From NCBI RefSeq assembly GCF_000024405.1, contig NC_013517.1, positions 2,356,001 through 2,420,000 on the forward strand: a stretch of 64,000 bases of DNA. The letters run 5' to 3'. Position 1 is the stretch's first letter. The number at the start of each line of letters is the position of its first letter. The notes beneath the pieces were generated by a model. It was not told the DNA's origin. It saw nothing but the letters and a program-made list of their open reading frames with translations, and made no database searches. Origin of the DNA: Sebaldella termitidis ATCC 33386 (lineage in GTDB: Bacteria > Fusobacteriota > Fusobacteriia > Fusobacteriales > Leptotrichiaceae). Shown here in pieces: positions 1 through 7,823 of this stretch. The position numbers and the translations under genes were made by a program.

Positions 1-14
1 AAATAGATTACTAA

Positions 15-55
15 TAAAAAATGACCACGAAATTTCGATTTTAAGGTTATTTTTT
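15..55 (+). terminator. Palindromic terminator (TGACC family)
   Basis: AAAAAATGACC at 15-25 pairs imperfectly with AAGGTTATTTTTT at 43-55, around a loop containing CGAAATTTCG. It is one of several related terminators in the first 8.5 kb with the core TGACCTCGAAATTT. It probably ends a gene that lies left of the window. Confidence 0.55.
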
Positions 56-185
56 ATTTTTCTATATACTATTCTTCTGATGTTTAGTAATCTGTTCCTC
101 TGGTTTAAGCATCTTACCTGTACTTTTTCTGATAGTTTTGCTATAATTTCCTTACTATATGTGTGAATTGAAAGGAATGATTAAT

Positions 186-650
186 ATGAAATTTATACTT
201 CCTATTATTGTTGTAAAAGATATTCAAAAATCAAAGAAATTTTATGAAGAGGTTCTTAGACAAAACATCACTTTAGATTTAGGTTCTAACATAACTTTTA
301 GTGATAAATTTGCTATTCAAGCTGATTATGCTGATTTAGTCGATGCAGATAATTTCCATATTTCTTTTAATTCTAATGATCATGAGCTTTATTTTGAAGA
401 AAATGACTTTGACGAGCTTCTAAAACATTTGGAAAAATTTTCTGATATTCATTTTATTCATAAAACGAAAACATATCCTTGGCTTCAAAGAGTTATACGT
501 TTTTATGATCCGGATTTTCATATTATTGAAATTGGAGAAAGTATGGATACTATTTTTAAAAATCTCTATAATCTTGGAATGACTATTGATGAAATATCTG
601 AAAAAACTTGTCATCCTATTGAATATATAAAAAAATCTTTAGATTTATAA
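186..650 (+). CDS. VOC (glyoxalase/bleomycin-resistance-like) family protein
   Basis: A 154-residue protein with the pattern of a single vicinal-oxygen-chelate domain. The N-terminal strand ILPIIVVKDIQKSKKFYEEV is followed by a helix and the closing strand RFYDPDFHIIEIGES at about residues 108-122. The C-terminal tail (about 123-154) resembles a short helix-turn-helix extension seen on some VOC proteins. VOC proteins are metal-dependent lyases, dioxygenases or drug-binding proteins, and the substrate here cannot be told. An upstream in-frame ATG at 159 exists, but the ATG at 186 has AAAGGA nine bases before it and starts at the conserved first strand, so it is preferred. The gene is monocistronic with its own terminator. 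Confidence 0.75.
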   Translation: MKFILPIIVVKDIQKSKKFYEEVLRQNITLDLGSNITFSDKFAIQADYADLVDADNFHISFNSNDHELYFEENDFDELLKHLEKFSDIHFIHKTKTYPWLQRVIRFYDPDFHIIEIGESMDTIFKNLYNLGMTIDEISEKTCHPIEYIKKSLDL

Positions 651-656
651 AGCTAT

Positions 657-693
657 AAAAATGACCCAAAATTTTCATTTAAGGTCATTTTTT
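657..693 (+). terminator. Intrinsic terminator after the VOC gene
   Basis: AAAAATGACC (657-666) pairs perfectly with GGTCATTTTT (683-692) and is followed by a T run. It belongs to the same family as the hairpins at 15, 1694, 2322 and 5798. Confidence 0.8.
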
Positions 694-765
694 ATAATTT
701 TCTGCTAATTCTATATTGTATAAAATTTCCTCCCTGCAGCTTCTGTTATAACTGCATATTAACTT

Positions 766-1026
766 TTATATTTCTGTTTCCAGCTCTAAACATCCATGAT
801 ACACCTCTGAATAGGAGATTTTTAACCTGACCATTTCCTTTTGAAATTCCCTGATATTAATACCTGTATTTATCAATGAATTCCGTAAAATTATTTTTTC
901 ATCTTCAGAATTTATATTAGAAGCTATTAAATTGCTGTACTCTTTTAAATAGAATAATCCTTCTTTTGCTCTATCCGCCGGAAGATGCTTTTTTATTAAT
1001 TCCTTCACTTCTGCTTCTTTTTCCAT
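766..1026 (-). CDS. Hypothetical protein, 86 aa
   Basis: I do not recognise a family. It is a charged, predicted mostly helical small protein that starts MEKEAEVKELIKKHLPADRA and ends with a Glu-rich tail, with no signal peptide or membrane segment. AAAGGTG stands about seven bases before the ATG. A TATAAT hexamer at about 1057-1062 (minus strand) is a plausible -10. The helical make-up fits a small cytoplasmic binding protein, but no function can be inferred. Confidence 0.6.
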   Translation of the reverse strand: MEKEAEVKELIKKHLPADRAKEGLFYLKEYSNLIASNINSEDEKIILRNSLINTGINIREFQKEMVRLKISYSEVYHGCLELETEI

Positions 1027-1199
1027 AAAATATCACCTTTCTTCTATTTACCTTTTGTGCCATTATAACATCTCTGATTTATTTCTTCAATAAATCCTAT
1101 TATATTTAACTAATTTTTTCTGCTCCTGCAAAATAAATTTTTATATTATTTTACATAAAAAGAACCTGATTATTAGACAGGTTCTATAAAATTATCATA

Positions 1200-1562
1200 T
1201 TATATCATATATTTTTTTCTAATTTTGTCTTTATTATCGATAAAATCAGTTATTTTTATTTCTGTGATTTCTAGTTTTTCATTTATAGTTTTATAAATGA
1301 CTTTTTCAAGTTTTATCCCTTTTTTCTTATACCAATTTTCTCCGAAAATAATACGTAATTTTAAAATTTTAAAATATTCCTCTACATTAAATTTATCTGC
1401 TTTCTTTTTCTTTTTTTGAAATTTTGAAAGTTTTCCATTAATATCTGAATATATTTTTCTAATTTCCTCAAAATTTCCATCATAAAAAATTGGTTCCAGA
1501 TCATCAAATTTCGAATTTTCAAATATTTTCAATAAATTCAATAATATTTTTTTAGATACCAT
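1200..1562 (-). CDS. Hypothetical protein, 120 aa
   Basis: A lysine-rich protein with no recognisable domain. Residues about 45-56 form a strongly basic stretch (KFQKKKKKADKF). The ATG follows AGGAGG at a short spacing of 4 bases. It has no signal peptide or membrane span. It stands alone on the minus strand, and the codon use is like that of its neighbours. Function unknown. Confidence 0.55.
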   Translation of the reverse strand: MVSKKILLNLLKIFENSKFDDLEPIFYDGNFEEIRKIYSDINGKLSKFQKKKKKADKFNVEEYFKILKLRIIFGENWYKKKGIKLEKVIYKTINEKLEITEIKITDFIDNKDKIRKKYMI

Positions 1563-1693
1563 CGCACCTCCTAAAATACAAACTTTTAATTTGGATTATT
1601 TACTGGACAGGTCTGAAATGAATATAGAATTGCTATGTCATGATATGTTATAAATGAACTCTAATATAACATATATTTTTTTATTAGTCAAAT

Positions 1694-1733
1694 AAAAATG
1701 ACCTCGAAATTTCTATTCTAAGGCTATTTTTTT
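1694..1733. terminator. Degenerate palindromic terminator (TGACC family)
   Basis: AAAAATGACCTCGAAATTTC starts at 1694, and its partner arm AAGGCTATTTTTTT carries mismatches to TGACC. It lies just downstream of the minus-strand gene 1766-2176 and probably terminates it. It is a family member with decaying arms. Confidence 0.5.
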
Positions 1734-1765
1734 ATATTTAGATTCCCATAACCAGCTTTTACAGA

Positions 1766-2176
1766 TTATTTCTTATTTACTATATTTCCGCGGTAATAAT
1801 AGTAATTTTTATCTTCTGCATCATAAATTATTCTATTAATTTCTTTATTGCTTTCATGAGTTATAAAAGTCTGAACATCTATATTATTTAGTCTGGATAA
1901 ATAATAAATTACGGTTTTTCTTTCCTTTATTTGTCCCCGGGGAATATAAATACCATTTTTATCTTTAGAATACAAACCGTTCAATAGCTCAAAACTATTT
2001 AGATCAATTAAATATTGTATGTCCCCGTTATAATAAATATAATTACTGTCTTTATAATAACTGCCGCTTATTTTCTCATAACTTTTAAAATCCGGCTCTA
2101 TTCTTTTTGTTTCCCCTAATTTAGTACTGCCACTGAAAATAATTGTACTTAACAAAATAAATATTACTTTTTTCAT
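1766..2176 (-). CDS. Secreted DKNYY-type repeat protein
   Basis: A 136-residue protein with a signal peptide (MKKVIFILLSTIIFSG). Repeated short motifs of the DKxxYY kind follow: YKDSNYIYYNGD, SKDKNGIYIPRG and EDKNYYYYRGN. These match the DKNYY repeat family, which is found in secreted bacterial proteins of unknown function. It is shorter than most family members, with about three repeat units. The promoter carries a direct repeat of TTCACAT upstream of a TATTAT -10, shared with two other envelope genes in this window, which suggests common control. The protein is likely periplasmic or surface-exposed. Confidence 0.65.
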   Translation of the reverse strand: MKKVIFILLSTIIFSGSTKLGETKRIEPDFKSYEKISGSYYKDSNYIYYNGDIQYLIDLNSFELLNGLYSKDKNGIYIPRGQIKERKTVIYYLSRLNNIDVQTFITHESNKEINRIIYDAEDKNYYYYRGNIVNKK

Positions 2177-2262
2177 TAAAAAAACTCCTTTTCATTTTAA
2201 TTTATTTTAACTATATTCTATTCCCTAGAAAAATTTGAATTTTTTCATAATATTCCTTTTAT

Positions 2263-2294
2263 ATAATATAATATTTATGTGAAATATATGTGAA
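2263..2294 (-). promoter_or_regulatory. TTCACAT direct-repeat promoter of the DKNYY gene
   Basis: Read on the minus strand: TTCACAT (2294-2288), 4 bp, TTCACAT (2283-2277), 8 bp, then TATTAT (2268-2263). The 11-bp repeat period and the 8-bp gap to the -10 are identical to the sites at 7556-7587 and 57327-57358. The architecture resembles an OmpR/PhoB-type activator box replacing the -35. Confidence 0.55.
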
Positions 2295-2321
2295 CACTTG
2301 AATATTTTTTCTTAAACAAAT

Positions 2322-2361
2322 AAAAAACGACCTTAAAATTTAAATTTCGAGGTCGTTTTTT
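2322..2361 (-). terminator. Intrinsic terminator of the large lipoprotein gene
   Basis: ACGACC (2327-2332) pairs with GGTCGT (2351-2356), with T/A runs on both sides. Read on the minus strand it gives ACGACCTCGAAATTT, matching the window's TGACCTCGAAATTT terminator family. Confidence 0.8.
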
Positions 2362-2372
2362 TTTATTTAAAT

Positions 2373-4022
2373 TTATTTATAAACTACTCTGAACGGTCCG
2401 GCTATACTATTAAATAACAGATCACCGTCAGGGAAGAATTCAATGGTTGCATATGCTCCATTTCCAAAGTTATCTTTCCCAAATATAGTTCTATGAACTG
2501 TTTTTCCTGTATTCCAATCCATTCCTGTTATTTCCCATCCGTCCTTATCTGTATACCCATTTACAAATACTATGTTAGAAACTCTGCTCATTGACGGAAC
2601 CATACTTATAGATGATACATCTGCTCTGGTCCATACTGATTTCCAAGCATTTGCCTTAGGATCCCATTCCACTCTTTCTACACCTGTAGGAGGCTTTATT
2701 ACAGGTCCTAAAGCTATTACCCCTACCATTCTGTCTTTAGGAGCTTCATTAACAATATTATTAACTACAAATGCCCCGTAACCATTTACTACCACAGACT
2801 GTTCACTTTGAATCCATTTAGTATCTGCAGGAAGTCCGGCAGTAATAGGCATCTGCCCGGCTATACGATTTGATTTAGTTCCTTCCTGTTGTTTAAAATC
2901 AGCTGGTATTTCATCTCTCCAAAATGCTACTATATTCATTCTGTCAGCTCCGTCAGTTATAACAACAAGCTTATCTTCATCATTTCCAAATCCCATAAGT
3001 GTCGGTGTAGAACCAGTTCCTGTTCCGAATTTTACTGAAGGAGGCTGCTGTCCTGTATCATATTCTGTTTTCCATGCACCGTCTTTTTCATCTTCTGATA
3101 ATTTCTCTCCTGTCCACACTACTTTTCTCATAAATTTATTTGAAGCTACGTAAATTCCGCTTTTCTCATCTACAGCTATTGAATTTGAAATACTTTCATC
3201 TGTTCCGAATTTTATAATAGAAGGGGTATTCTTAAATTCACGGTCTACGACTGCTATTGCATTATTAGCCAGAATTATAAGATTTCCGTCATATGTCAGG
3301 CTTAATCCTGTTAAAATTGACTTTTCCCCAAAAATTTTCTTTGTATCAAATTTTCTTATTTCCTGTATTCCTTTAGTCGGATCATTTTTATCTATAAGAG
3401 CAAATGCCTGTATAAAAGTTCCATAGTTAGTATATAATGTATTATCCGAATCCACTAAGCTGTATGTAGCACTTGGTGCAAGTGCTACTGCATCAGTACT
3501 TTCCAAACTGATATATTTACCCTTTGCAGCTTTTTCTATATCTTCTACACTTTTGAAATCATTTCTCAATACTTCTTCATGTATTTCTTTAGTTATAATT
3601 TTTTCGTACGGCAGATCAATTCTTGCTACCTCTTTAAATTCTTTATTTGCTACATTTATGTATGAAGGTCCGCGTCCTGATACACCCCACATGTAATCCG
3701 GTGATGTAGATGCAAGAGTCATTATATTTATCGGATTACCCGTTACCTCTTTTTCCTGTTTTAGATCAATATGAAAATCTCCGGTTTTTACAGCATAAGG
3801 AAATGCATCTGACTGACTTGAGTCAAAATGCGTTATCGCATAAGTAGGCGCTGCTAAATATGGATTTTCCGCTGGTTTAGATATTTCGGCAGTTTGTTCA
3901 GTTTTAACTTCCTGTGTTACTTCTGTTTTCTCTGCTGCTGTTTCTTTTTGTTCAGTTTTTCCGCATGAAACAAGGAATAAAGCTCCTAAGATAAACAAAA
4001 AAGCTTTCTGTTTTTTTCTCAT
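2373..4022 (-). CDS. Large lipoprotein, probable beta-propeller fold
   Basis: A 549-residue protein with a lipoprotein signal ending LFLVSC (Cys20), followed by a Glu/Thr-rich linker to about residue 50. The rest is beta-strand-rich with recurring blade-like patterns (LSLTYDGNLIILANN, SNSIAVDEKSGIYVASN, PTLMGFGNDEDKLVVITDG, YATIEFFPDGDLLFNS). This suggests a beta-propeller of the SMP-30 or PQQ-repeat kind. I do not recognise a named family. It is expected to be anchored in the outer or inner membrane facing the periplasm. It is monocistronic and followed by a strong terminator. The beta-propeller assignment is an inference from strand periodicity. Confidence 0.6.
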   Translation of the reverse strand: MRKKQKAFLFILGALFLVSCGKTEQKETAAEKTEVTQEVKTEQTAEISKPAENPYLAAPTYAITHFDSSQSDAFPYAVKTGDFHIDLKQEKEVTGNPINIMTLASTSPDYMWGVSGRGPSYINVANKEFKEVARIDLPYEKIITKEIHEEVLRNDFKSVEDIEKAAKGKYISLESTDAVALAPSATYSLVDSDNTLYTNYGTFIQAFALIDKNDPTKGIQEIRKFDTKKIFGEKSILTGLSLTYDGNLIILANNAIAVVDREFKNTPSIIKFGTDESISNSIAVDEKSGIYVASNKFMRKVVWTGEKLSEDEKDGAWKTEYDTGQQPPSVKFGTGTGSTPTLMGFGNDEDKLVVITDGADRMNIVAFWRDEIPADFKQQEGTKSNRIAGQMPITAGLPADTKWIQSEQSVVVNGYGAFVVNNIVNEAPKDRMVGVIALGPVIKPPTGVERVEWDPKANAWKSVWTRADVSSISMVPSMSRVSNIVFVNGYTDKDGWEITGMDWNTGKTVHRTIFGKDNFGNGAYATIEFFPDGDLLFNSIAGPFRVVYK

Positions 4023-4230
4023 GAATCCACCTCTCTCTAAAATTTATATTTTACCATATACTTCATACCTAATGTATATCATAACTATCTTTGTTGTAAC
4101 TTATTTTATTATTATTTTATTATTATCATCAAACCATCCTATTTTCAGCATAAAAAGATAAAATTAAGTGAAAAATTAAACATAAAGTTTTTTTCTTTCG
4201 CAATTTCCTTTTATTATTCAGACAATAATT

Positions 4231-4313
4231 TGGTTTTCAAAAATCATATAAAAAAGACACTAAAAATAAAGTGTCTTAATTTAATAATATATTTGAATCT
4301 GGTTTTCAAAAAT
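4231..4313. repeat. 14-bp direct repeat flanking a terminator
   Basis: TGGTTTTCAAAAAT occurs at 4231-4244 and again at 4300-4313, on either side of the hairpin at 4255-4276. The remainder of the 4023-4329 gap is AT-rich with no gene visible. Confidence 0.5.
4249..4278 (-). terminator. Intrinsic terminator
   Basis: AGACACT (4255-4261) pairs with AGTGTCT (4270-4276). On the minus strand it is followed by a run of Ts, so it likely ends the 4330-5027 transcription unit. Confidence 0.7.
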
Positions 4314-4329
4314 TCTGTCTTTAATATAA

Positions 4330-4563
4330 TTAATCCATAAAAAAATCTTTATTTTTTAGTGATACATAATCTTTATACCAATTTATCTTTATATTTTTAA
4401 AATCTTTTTTCAGTTCTTCTATATCATCATATTTTAGTTTTACTTCATAACCGTTAAGAAGCAGTAAAATTATGTTTTTATTCTCTATGTTTTCTGTCAC
4501 CAGCATTATATTCTCGGTTGGAACTATTCTCAAACCTTTTTTATCATTTATTTCCAATAACAT
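4330..4563 (-). CDS. Hypothetical protein, 77 aa
   Basis: A small soluble protein without a recognised domain. It has a beta-rich N-terminal half (GLRIVPTENIMLVTE, NIILLLLNGYEVKLKY) and a charged C-terminus. The strand-turn-strand pattern hints at a small PH-like or LytTR-like fold, but this is weak. GGAGG precedes the ATG. It lies 41 bp downstream of a VOC gene on the same strand and is probably cotranscribed with it. Confidence 0.6.
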   Translation of the reverse strand: MLLEINDKKGLRIVPTENIMLVTENIENKNIILLLLNGYEVKLKYDDIEELKKDFKNIKINWYKDYVSLKNKDFFMD

Positions 4564-4604
4564 ATATTAACCTCCGTTTCCATTCGATACTCTCTACTCT
4601 CTTA

Positions 4605-5027
4605 CTATATACTGTTATATACTATTTCATACTTTATACCTTCCGGATCTTTAAAGAAAAGAGCATAGTAATTCTCTCCATGTTCAGGAAAAATTCTGGG
4701 AGCATGGACTATTTCCGCTCCGATATCCTTGATCTTTAGATACAGTTCATCTACTTCTGTGCGGGATTTTGCCCTAAAAGCAAGGTGATGCAATGCTCCC
4801 GGCTTTCTTCGGTGTATCGTATTATCTGTAAAAGCTGTTCTGGGTGAGCATATTCCAAAATCATACTGCGGAGAAAGATACTCTACGACATAAAGATCAT
4901 GCTCTTCTATTACAGCGCTGACCTTCTTTTCAAGATCAAACCCCAAAATAGGCATCAGTTTATCGTAAAATGGTTCCGCTATACTCATATCCTTTACCGT
5001 TACCTGAATATGATCAATTGATAACAT
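4605..5027 (-). CDS. VOC family protein (glyoxalase-like)
   Basis: A 140-residue vicinal-oxygen-chelate protein. Candidate metal ligands at the usual places are His6 in IDHIQVTVKD, His80/81 in ALHHLAFRAK and the Glu in GIKYEIVY near the C-terminus. The pattern resembles glyoxalase-I and lactoylglutathione-lyase-like proteins, but no substrate can be assigned. The ATG has GGAGG upstream at good spacing. A TTGTAT-N17-TATGAT promoter is visible upstream on the minus strand. It is unrelated in detail to the VOC protein at 186-650. Confidence 0.8.
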   Translation of the reverse strand: MLSIDHIQVTVKDMSIAEPFYDKLMPILGFDLEKKVSAVIEEHDLYVVEYLSPQYDFGICSPRTAFTDNTIHRRKPGALHHLAFRAKSRTEVDELYLKIKDIGAEIVHAPRIFPEHGENYYALFFKDPEGIKYEIVYNSI

Positions 5028-5223
5028 AAAATTCCCTCCTGTCTTTGAATCTTTTCATCTGTGAAAGCATTATTATAAAAATCATAGCATATTAATCTTT
5101 CTTATACAAGAATGATTATTCAGTACTGTCATTATTTATTATTATTTTATGTTTTATATTTACCAGTATTTCACCGCCATATGATATAATAACAATATAA
5201 ATACATGCGAAAGGAAGTTAATA

Positions 5224-5790
5224 ATGAAAATTTTTGAATTATTGAACTGTAAAAATAAATTTAAAATGTTAATTTTTACTGCACTTCCATTTTGGTTTTT
5301 CTCATTTTTATACTATTTTTCTAATATCAGAACTATTTTTTTTAAGACTGCTATTTTTATTTTTATTATTTCTGTTATTTTATTAAGTAAATTTCTGCTT
5401 TTCTTAATTAATAAATATCTGAATTATAAAATTATAAAATTCATACTTTACTTATTTTCTTTTTCTATTTCCGGTTTACTTATTCTGATATTATTATTTT
5501 TATTTATAAATCCGGTCAAAAATACCATTTATACTTCTCCTGACGGAAAGAATAAAATTATTGTCCTTACCAGTTATATTTTTGATCAGATTTATGATAT
5601 AGAAGCCAAACCTGCTATAAATAATTTTCTATACAGAGATAATAACACATCTTTGATGAGTATTCGTCATGAGGATACTGGAACCCCGCCTGTCTGTGTA
5701 AAATGGGCTGATAACGGCAAAACAGCTTATGTCAATACGTGCAAGCCTTCTAATCCGGAATATGATACAGAAATCATCATAAATTTTTAA
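5224..5790 (+). CDS. Membrane protein with C-terminal soluble domain
   Basis: A 188-residue protein with three to four hydrophobic segments in the first 115 residues. A soluble domain begins KNTIYTSPDGKNKIIVL and contains DTGTPPVCVKWADNGKTAYV. The tail resembles DUF5412-like proteins that place an SPDG-type beta domain after transmembrane helices, but the match is from memory and weak. The topology suggests an extracytoplasmic C-terminus. AAGGAAG precedes the start. It is monocistronic with its own terminator. Confidence 0.6.
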   Translation: MKIFELLNCKNKFKMLIFTALPFWFFSFLYYFSNIRTIFFKTAIFIFIISVILLSKFLLFLINKYLNYKIIKFILYLFSFSISGLLILILLFLFINPVKNTIYTSPDGKNKIIVLTSYIFDQIYDIEAKPAINNFLYRDNNTSLMSIRHEDTGTPPVCVKWADNGKTAYVNTCKPSNPEYDTEIIINF

Positions 5791-5797
5791 TTTTTAT

Positions 5798-5837
5798 AAA
5801 AATGATCTTGAAATAAAAAATTAAGATCATTTTTTTA
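5798..5837 (+). terminator. Intrinsic terminator (TGACC family variant)
   Basis: AAAAATGATCTT (5798-5809) pairs with AAGATCATTTTT (5823 onward), followed by a T run, directly after the membrane-protein gene. It is a sequence-diverged but arm-compensated family member (GATC/GATC instead of GACC/GGTC). Confidence 0.75.
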
Positions 5838-5996
5838 TTATTCAGTATTTTCTCTCTGGTACAAAATATTTCTATATGCTATAATAACACATCATTGTCA
5901 GGATGAAAAATGTTCAAAAAATGATTTCATCCACTTTATATTAAGAACACAAATAAGTTTATTCATATATAAAAAAATTAAGAAAGGAGGATTTAT

Positions 5997-6206
5997 ATGG
6001 ATTTTATAACTAAATTTATTATTCCTAATATTGCTTATATATTAGTTTTTGTAAGTATTTGTTATATAGTGACATTCATATACATGATTGTCACTAAAAA
6101 ATCTTTTACGTATAAGTTAAAAAATCTTGTAGCTTTTGTAATTATTCTTGGTATTGGTATTTATTGTCTGGTTACAGGCAATGACATTACGGCTTTTATA
6201 CACTAA
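5997..6206 (+). CDS. Small membrane protein, 69 aa
   Basis: Two predicted transmembrane helices (about residues 10-30 and 43-62) joined by a short basic loop (TKKSFTYKLKN). There is no recognised family. A strong AGGAGG RBS lies before the ATG. A bidirectional terminator follows immediately and is shared with the convergent gene 6251-6670. Confidence 0.65.
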   Translation: MDFITKFIIPNIAYILVFVSICYIVTFIYMIVTKKSFTYKLKNLVAFVIILGIGIYCLVTGNDITAFIH

Positions 6207-6249
6207 TATAAAAAGACTCTGCGAAATCGATCCGGAGTCTTTTTATATT
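6205..6249. terminator. Bidirectional terminator between convergent genes
   Basis: AATATAAAAAGACTC (6205-6219) is the exact reverse complement of GAGTCTTTTTATATT (6235-6249). The long perfect stem has T/A runs on both sides and serves the genes on either side. Confidence 0.85.
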
Positions 6250-6250
6250 A

Positions 6251-6670
6251 TTATTTCTTTTTTATTTTTACTGCTGCTTTTTTTATTAATTTCTGAAACT
6301 CAAAATCTTCCTGAAATTCCTTAAAAGAAAGTTTGAAAAGCTTGAGAATCTCTGATAATTTTAATGTTGTAATAAATAGTTCAGTTAAGAACACAGATAA
6401 AGAGAATTCCACTATAACTTTTATAAAAAAAGCAGAATCCCTCAGTAAATATACAAATGTCCCTAATATTATCACAAAAAAACTCTGGGCAAGAATTTTT
6501 TCCCTGTTTTTATGATTTATATTTAGAATTATTACAATAAATGAAATATACAATACTGCTAGTTTATAAACATGTTCATTATTTTCTTTATTTAAAATAA
6601 ATATCATATTTGCCATTATTATGAATCTCAGTATTATTTTAAACAAGATATCTGATAGCTTATAAATCAT
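6251..6670 (-). CDS. Small multi-pass membrane protein
   Basis: A protein of about 140 residues with four hydrophobic segments and a lysine-rich C-terminus (LIKKAAVKIKKK), so the tail is likely cytoplasmic. The open frame extends up to 6778. However, AGGAGG stands just upstream of the tandem ATGs at 6673 and 6670, and no RBS precedes the upstream codon, so the internal start is preferred. No family is recognised. The size and topology resemble phage-type small membrane proteins, but no phage genes surround it. Confidence 0.55.
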   Translation of the reverse strand: MIYKLSDILFKIILRFIIMANMIFILNKENNEHVYKLAVLYISFIVIILNINHKNREKILAQSFFVIILGTFVYLLRDSAFFIKVIVEFSLSVFLTELFITTLKLSEILKLFKLSFKEFQEDFEFQKLIKKAAVKIKKK

Positions 6671-6798
6671 CATTTCTACCTCCTGCATTATATAATCCAT
6701 TTTATCAAATATAAATTCATTTGTATATGGAAAAGAAAACAGTTTTTGTGTTTTATCTAAAAAAAGAAACCTGAACATCTCAGATTTCTTTATTTTTA

Positions 6799-7524
6799 TT
6801 AAAAATTGAAAGCATAACCCAGACCTAATGTTAATCTGTGTACGTTTAGATTGTGTTCCTGTCTTGTACCGTCACCGTTATCAATTTTAGCTTTTGCGTA
6901 ATTTGCCTGATACATAAGGTCTACCGTAAATCCGCTTATCTGTACTCCTCCGCCAATTCCGTAATATAATCCGTTTGTTATATCTGTATCATAAGATTTT
7001 GAAGCGTAGGTATGAGTGTATTCATCATAATCATCATCATACCAGTCATAAACATACTGTGTTACTGTATCACTTAGAGTAAGATCATTTTCATGAATAT
7101 TGAACGAATAACCAATATTTGCTTTTACATATGGTTTTATATCCTTATTCGGGGTATCAAACTCATATTTTGCAGTCAGATAAATCGGTACACTGTTATA
7201 GTAAACCTGATCTTCATATCCGTAGGTATGTTCATAATAATCTCCGTAAGAATCATACCAGCTGCCTACTGTTACTCTTTTTCCTTCCGCCTTGGAATGT
7301 CCCTGATACCCTACTCCGGCACCTATTAAAAAATTTGGGCTTACATTTTTTAGATATTCAACACCTAGCTCATATCCAAGACTGTCATCTCCAGAATCAC
7401 CCGTTATAAAATCTGACATTCCGCTATAATCACTTACGAAATCGAAACCTCCTCTGATTACCAATTCATCAGAAAATGACACTAAAGATGCCGCTAAAAA
7501 AATACCTGCTAATACTTTTTTCAT
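6799..7524 (-). CDS. Outer-membrane beta-barrel protein
   Basis: A 241-residue protein with a signal peptide (MKKVLAGIFLAASLVSFSDE) and alternating amphipathic strands. It ends with an outer-membrane signature, LTLGLGYAFNF, with terminal Phe. The pattern fits an 8-stranded OmpA/OmpW-like or outer-membrane protein beta-barrel domain. Tyr- and Asp-rich loops (YDWYDDDYDEYTHTY) are probably extracellular. It likely acts as a small porin or surface structural protein. The promoter has the TTCACAT/TTCATAT direct repeat shared with two other envelope genes. The RBS is AGGAGG. Confidence 0.8.
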   Translation of the reverse strand: MKKVLAGIFLAASLVSFSDELVIRGGFDFVSDYSGMSDFITGDSGDDSLGYELGVEYLKNVSPNFLIGAGVGYQGHSKAEGKRVTVGSWYDSYGDYYEHTYGYEDQVYYNSVPIYLTAKYEFDTPNKDIKPYVKANIGYSFNIHENDLTLSDTVTQYVYDWYDDDYDEYTHTYASKSYDTDITNGLYYGIGGGVQISGFTVDLMYQANYAKAKIDNGDGTRQEHNLNVHRLTLGLGYAFNF

Positions 7525-7555
7525 AATTACCTCCTAAATATTTATTTTATATCTT

Positions 7556-7587
7556 ATTATAATATGTTTATATGAACTATATGTGAA
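7556..7587 (-). promoter_or_regulatory. TTCAYAT direct-repeat promoter of the beta-barrel gene
   Basis: Minus strand: TTCACAT (7587-7581), 4 bp, TTCATAT (7576-7570), 8 bp, TATAAT (7561-7556). The following leader is nearly identical to that of the gene starting at 57294, including AAATAAATATTT just before the AGGAGG. Confidence 0.65.
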
Positions 7588-7588
7588 C

Positions 7589-7640
7589 AAAGCAGTTAAA
7601 AATTTCAAAATTAGAATATTTATTCTTCAACTGCTTTTTT
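7589..7640 (+). terminator. Terminator-like hairpin of unclear client
   Basis: AAAGCAGTT (7589-7597) pairs with AACTGCTTT (7629-7637), followed by Ts on the plus strand. No plus-strand gene lies upstream, so it may end an unannotated RNA. It could also insulate the small-RNA promoter that follows at 7683. Confidence 0.5.
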
Positions 7641-7682
7641 GTTTATTTAATGAAATAAATTTTATTTTTTTTATTTTTTTTG

Positions 7683-7711
7683 TTCACAATTTTTGTTTTT
7701 TGTGCTATAAT
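7683..7711 (+). promoter_or_regulatory. Promoter of small-RNA candidate 1
   Basis: TTCACA (7683-7688), 17 bp, TATAAT (7706-7711): a near-consensus housekeeping promoter with no coding gene behind it. Confidence 0.65.
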
Positions 7712-7716
7712 TCTCA

Positions 7717-7793
7717 ATGTAGTAAAAATAGAAGTTACACTTATACATATTGCAATACTCCTTTGGCAAACGGTCTTACATGACCGTTTTTTT
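7717..7793 (+). ncRNA. Small-RNA candidate 1 (about 77 nt)
   Basis: The segment runs from just after a TTCACA-N17-TATAAT promoter to a strong terminator, AAACGGTC/GACCGTTT (7768-7789) plus T run. It contains no plausible ORF. It is similar along most of its length to the segment at 8821-8905: TAGTAAAAAT versus TAGTGAAAAT, GTTACACTTA versus ATTACACTGA, and TTTGGCAAACG versus TTTGGCAGACG before the terminator. ACTCCTTT at 7757-7764 is complementary to a Shine-Dalgarno sequence and could be a seed. Hfq-independent sRNAs of this size are known in fusobacteria; identity with any of them is not claimed. Confidence 0.6.
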
Positions 7794-7800
7794 CTATAAA

Positions 7801-7823
7801 AAAAAGAGCTTTTACGCTCTTTT
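7801..7823. terminator. Second hairpin after small-RNA candidate 1
   Basis: AAAAAGAGC pairs with GCTCTTTT around TTTTACG. It follows the sRNA terminator by less than 10 bases, as a back-up terminator. The rest of 7824-8180 is AT-rich with no gene visible. Confidence 0.55.
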
